From Lachnospiraceae bacterium V9D3004 (GTDB lineage: Bacteria; Bacillota; Clostridia; Lachnospirales; Lachnospiraceae): 64,000 bases of DNA. The notes below the pieces were generated by a model. It had not been told where the DNA came from, ran no database searches, and saw only the letters and a list, made by a program, of their open reading frames with translations. The stretch lies in contig JHWW01000002.1 of assembly GCA_000621985.1 (NCBI GenBank), positions 1 to 64,000 of the forward strand, read 5' to 3'. The position numbers and the translations under genes were made by a program. This document shows, piece after piece, positions 62,316 to 64,000 of the stretch; the first letter of the stretch is position 1; each line of letters starts with the position of its first letter.

Positions 62316-62519
62316 ATGGATAAAACGACAGCAATACTTATCACTATTTTCTTAGGCGGACTTGGTGTTCACAGATTTATGGCAGGCAAGACCGGAACAG
62401 GTATCATCTGGCTGTTAACAGGTGGATGTTTAGGTATCGGTTACATAATCGATGTAATCAAGGTTGCTCAGGGTAATTTCTTAAAAGCCGATGGAACACC
62501 GTGGGTTATTGATCAGTAA
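62316..62519 (+). CDS. TM2-domain membrane protein
   Basis: A 67-residue protein with two transmembrane helices joined by a short turn: TAILITIFLGGLGVHRFMAG and GIIWLLTGGCLGIGYIIDVI. The GxxGxHRFxxG pattern and the GGCxGIGYIID second half define the TM2 domain; function unknown. AGAGGAGG precedes ATG 62316; the longer frame from 62274 lacks a site. TATAAT at 62199-62204 may be its -10. The next gene begins 25 bp later. Confidence 0.88.
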   Translation: MDKTTAILITIFLGGLGVHRFMAGKTGTGIIWLLTGGCLGIGYIIDVIKVAQGNFLKADGTPWVIDQ

Positions 62520-62544
62520 TTCCCTTACCGGAAAGGAGTAATAA

Positions 62545-63303
62545 TTGGAAGCACAGGATAATATTACAGTGGAAAACGAAACGGATGTTGTTAATAACAA
62601 CAGTAAAGAGCCGGAGAATAAGACAGAAGCAAAGCTTGAGATACTGATCGCAATATTCCTCGGTATCACTGCATTGCTTACTGCATGGGCAACGTGGATC
62701 GGATCGCTTCACGGCGGTAATCAGTCAACCAATTATACAAAGAGCAATAATATTTCGACAGAAGGTAACTCATCATTCAATGAGGCATCGCAGGCTTTGA
62801 TGATGGACATGCTCACATGGAATAACATAATGGATTACAAACTTGAAGTTGAGATGGCTGAGAGTAAAGGTGATGAAGATACTGCGGAGTTGTATAATAC
62901 GAAGATTGATGCATTAAAGCTCAGCAGTTGCTCGGAAGATTTTCTGGCAGCAATAGAATGGGCTGAGAATGAGCTTGAGAATAATGACAATTATGTTACG
63001 CCGTTCCAGATGGAAGGCTTCATTGATTCATATTATGAAGATGCCAATGCACAGATTGAAGAAGCTCAGGTATTGCTTGAACAGGGACAGCAGGACAATA
63101 CAAACGGTGACAAGTTTGGTCTCGTTACTGTAATATACTCGCTTGTATTATTCCTTCTCGGAGTTGTTGGAATATTTAAGAGAATACCTAACCGTATGGT
63201 TGTATTCGGAATAGCAGTGGTATTTCTTGCGATCGCAACTGTATATATGTTGACGATCCCGTTGCCTACAGACTTCAGTTTCTTAGGTTACTTTACATCG
63301 TGA
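62545..63303 (+). CDS. Three-TM membrane protein of unknown function
   Basis: A 252-residue protein: a charged, Asn/Glu-rich N-terminus, TM1 about 29-51 (LEILIAIFLGITALLTAWAT), an extracytoplasmic or periplasmic-side helical domain of about 140 acidic residues, and TM2/TM3 about 191-212 and 217-238 (LVTVIYSLVLFLLGVVGIF; MVVFGIAVVFLAIATVYML). I do not recognise a family with confidence; the TM-helical-TM-TM layout resembles some DUF4337-like proteins. Start is TTG 62545 with AAAGGAG 7 bases upstream. Follows the TM2 gene, ended by a terminator. Confidence 0.75.
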   Translation: MEAQDNITVENETDVVNNNSKEPENKTEAKLEILIAIFLGITALLTAWATWIGSLHGGNQSTNYTKSNNISTEGNSSFNEASQALMMDMLTWNNIMDYKLEVEMAESKGDEDTAELYNTKIDALKLSSCSEDFLAAIEWAENELENNDNYVTPFQMEGFIDSYYEDANAQIEEAQVLLEQGQQDNTNGDKFGLVTVIYSLVLFLLGVVGIFKRIPNRMVVFGIAVVFLAIATVYMLTIPLPTDFSFLGYFTS

Positions 63304-63340
63304 TGAATTAATATTACTGCATTTTATTAAAATGATTATC

Positions 63341-63369
63341 ATACCCCGGCTGGTTACAGTCCGGGGTAT
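63341..63369 (+). terminator. Terminator after the three-TM gene
   Basis: ATACCCCGG (63341-63349) pairs perfectly with CCGGGGTAT (63361-63369); only TG follows, so the T-run is short. The arms resemble those of the feoB terminator. Confidence 0.7.
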
Positions 63370-63401
63370 TGTGCAATATAATCGGAAGGGGAGAATCCCG
63401 G

Positions 63402-64000
63402 GTGAACGATAAAAGCAAAACATACATTATGATCAGAACAGCTGTTATTGTGCTGTTATCAATAACAGTGAATTTTGCAGGAAGGGAATTTGCAAGTCAG
63501 ATGGAGTTGCCTGTGTGGCTTGACTCATTCGGAACAGTAGTATCGGCTTACCTGCTTGGACCGGTATGCGGTGCACTTGTCGGTGCATCAAGCAATATGG
63601 TAAGTACCATAATGAATGATTCCGAGCTGATATATTGCGTTACAAGTATATTTGTAGGATTAAGTGTGGGAATCGCTGCAAAGAAAAAATATTTCAATTC
63701 ATTTTTTCACGCAATGTCAATTGCCGGTATTGTTACGATCGCATCAACGTTGATATCCGTCTCTATAAGTCAGGGAATATACGGCGGCGAGATGGGTAAC
63801 ATATGGGGTAATGCGATCAGGGATTTTCTGTATGAAAAAGGGCTTCCGGAATTCTGGGGAGGACTCATCGCCGGATTATATCTTGAATTTCTGGATAAAC
63901 TTGTTGTAATAATGACTCTTTTCTATATCTTGTTTTTCTTCAGGTTGCGAAAAAAACATGATGAACCGGCAGACAGTGACATTGATGAAGTTGAAAAGCA
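63402..64000 (+). CDS. Membrane protein with ECF-S-like N-terminal region (cut by window edge)
   Basis: An open frame of 199 codons running off the right edge. GTG 63402 has AAGGGGAG 8 bases upstream. About five to six hydrophobic spans are visible (TAVIVLLSITVNFAGREF; LPVWLDSFGTVVSAYLLGPV then CGALVGASSNMVSTIMN; FVGLSVGIAA; SIAGIVTIASTLISVSI; LVVIMTLFYILFFF). The LPxWLDxFGTxxxAYxLGPVxGAxVG pattern resembles membrane sensor modules, related to ECF transporter S subunits, that precede signalling domains in Lachnospiraceae. A charged cytoplasmic tail begins at about residue 185, so a signalling domain may follow beyond the window. Confidence 0.7.
   Translation, partial: MNDKSKTYIMIRTAVIVLLSITVNFAGREFASQMELPVWLDSFGTVVSAYLLGPVCGALVGASSNMVSTIMNDSELIYCVTSIFVGLSVGIAAKKKYFNSFFHAMSIAGIVTIASTLISVSISQGIYGGEMGNIWGNAIRDFLYEKGLPEFWGGLIAGLYLEFLDKLVVIMTLFYILFFFRLRKKHDEPADSDIDEVEK

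Overview
The window looks like chromosome from a low-to-medium GC, anaerobic Firmicute, most probably a Lachnospiraceae (Butyrivibrio/Pseudobutyrivibrio/Roseburia-like) bacterium. This rests on strong AGGAGG-type ribosome sites with frequent GTG/TTG starts, TTGACA/TATAAT promoters, a DUF4364-type winged-helix protein, a YolD-like/Y-family polymerase operon, secreted Big_2 and Fn3 proteins, and cytoplasmic GH8 and secreted GH95 glycosidases. The genus is an inference; there is no rRNA in the window. I see no tRNA, rRNA, CRISPR array or intact prophage.

Layout. 1-500: 3' end of an IS200/IS605-type TnpB gene with its right-end hairpin, then a short tandem repeat. 0.5-7.6 kb: an esterase, an SOS-regulated Y-family polymerase/YolD-like/SRAP operon facing back-to-back with a self-regulated TetR gene, two GNAT acetyltransferases, an Spx/ArsC-like protein, and a patch of gene remnants (two XRE fragments and a duplicated gene start). 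7.6-15.2 kb: a FIST-GGDEF cyclase, an SDR, then a thiol-peroxidase/OhrR redox group followed by an Fe-S aldo/keto reductase, a radical SAM enzyme, a membrane protein and a YbaK-type deacylase. 15.2-18.5 kb: an iron-uptake operon (feoA-feoA-feoB) behind four DtxR-like palindromes. 18.5-27.5 kb: a SNF2 ATPase with a DNA-binding HhH segment joined to a membrane diguanylate cyclase, a GAF-GGDEF protein divergent from a 7TM HD-GYP phosphodiesterase, and a chemoreceptor. 27.5-35.5 kb: a hydrolase, a zinc/manganese ABC transporter and sbcDC. 35.5-42.6 kb: a FIST-(degenerate GGDEF)-EAL protein with a soluble LacI-type sensor protein, glmM and a GH8 oligoxylanase. 42.6-48.9 kb: the protein quality-control run tig-clpP-clpX-lon-engB. 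48.9-56.3 kb: a Big_2/NlpC-P60 wall hydrolase, DUF4364, a radical SAM protein and malic enzyme, a Big_2-GDPD and a degenerate-GGDEF/EAL protein. 56.4-62.1 kb: three secreted proteins including a GH95 glycosidase. 62.3-64 kb: small membrane proteins, the last cut by the window edge.

Together the genes show an organism that invests heavily in cyclic-di-GMP (three GGDEF cyclases, one HD-GYP and two EAL proteins), two of them built on the same FIST sensory module but with opposite outputs. Redox/metal control is visible in cis: an OhrR-type inverted repeat over the peroxidase promoter, DtxR-like boxes over feo, a candidate metal-repressor box over the zinc transporter and a LexA box over the polymerase operon. 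The least explained parts are the FIST-EAL/LacI-type sensor pair, the SNF2-HhH/cyclase pair, and two families of short hairpin repeats dispersed in leaders.
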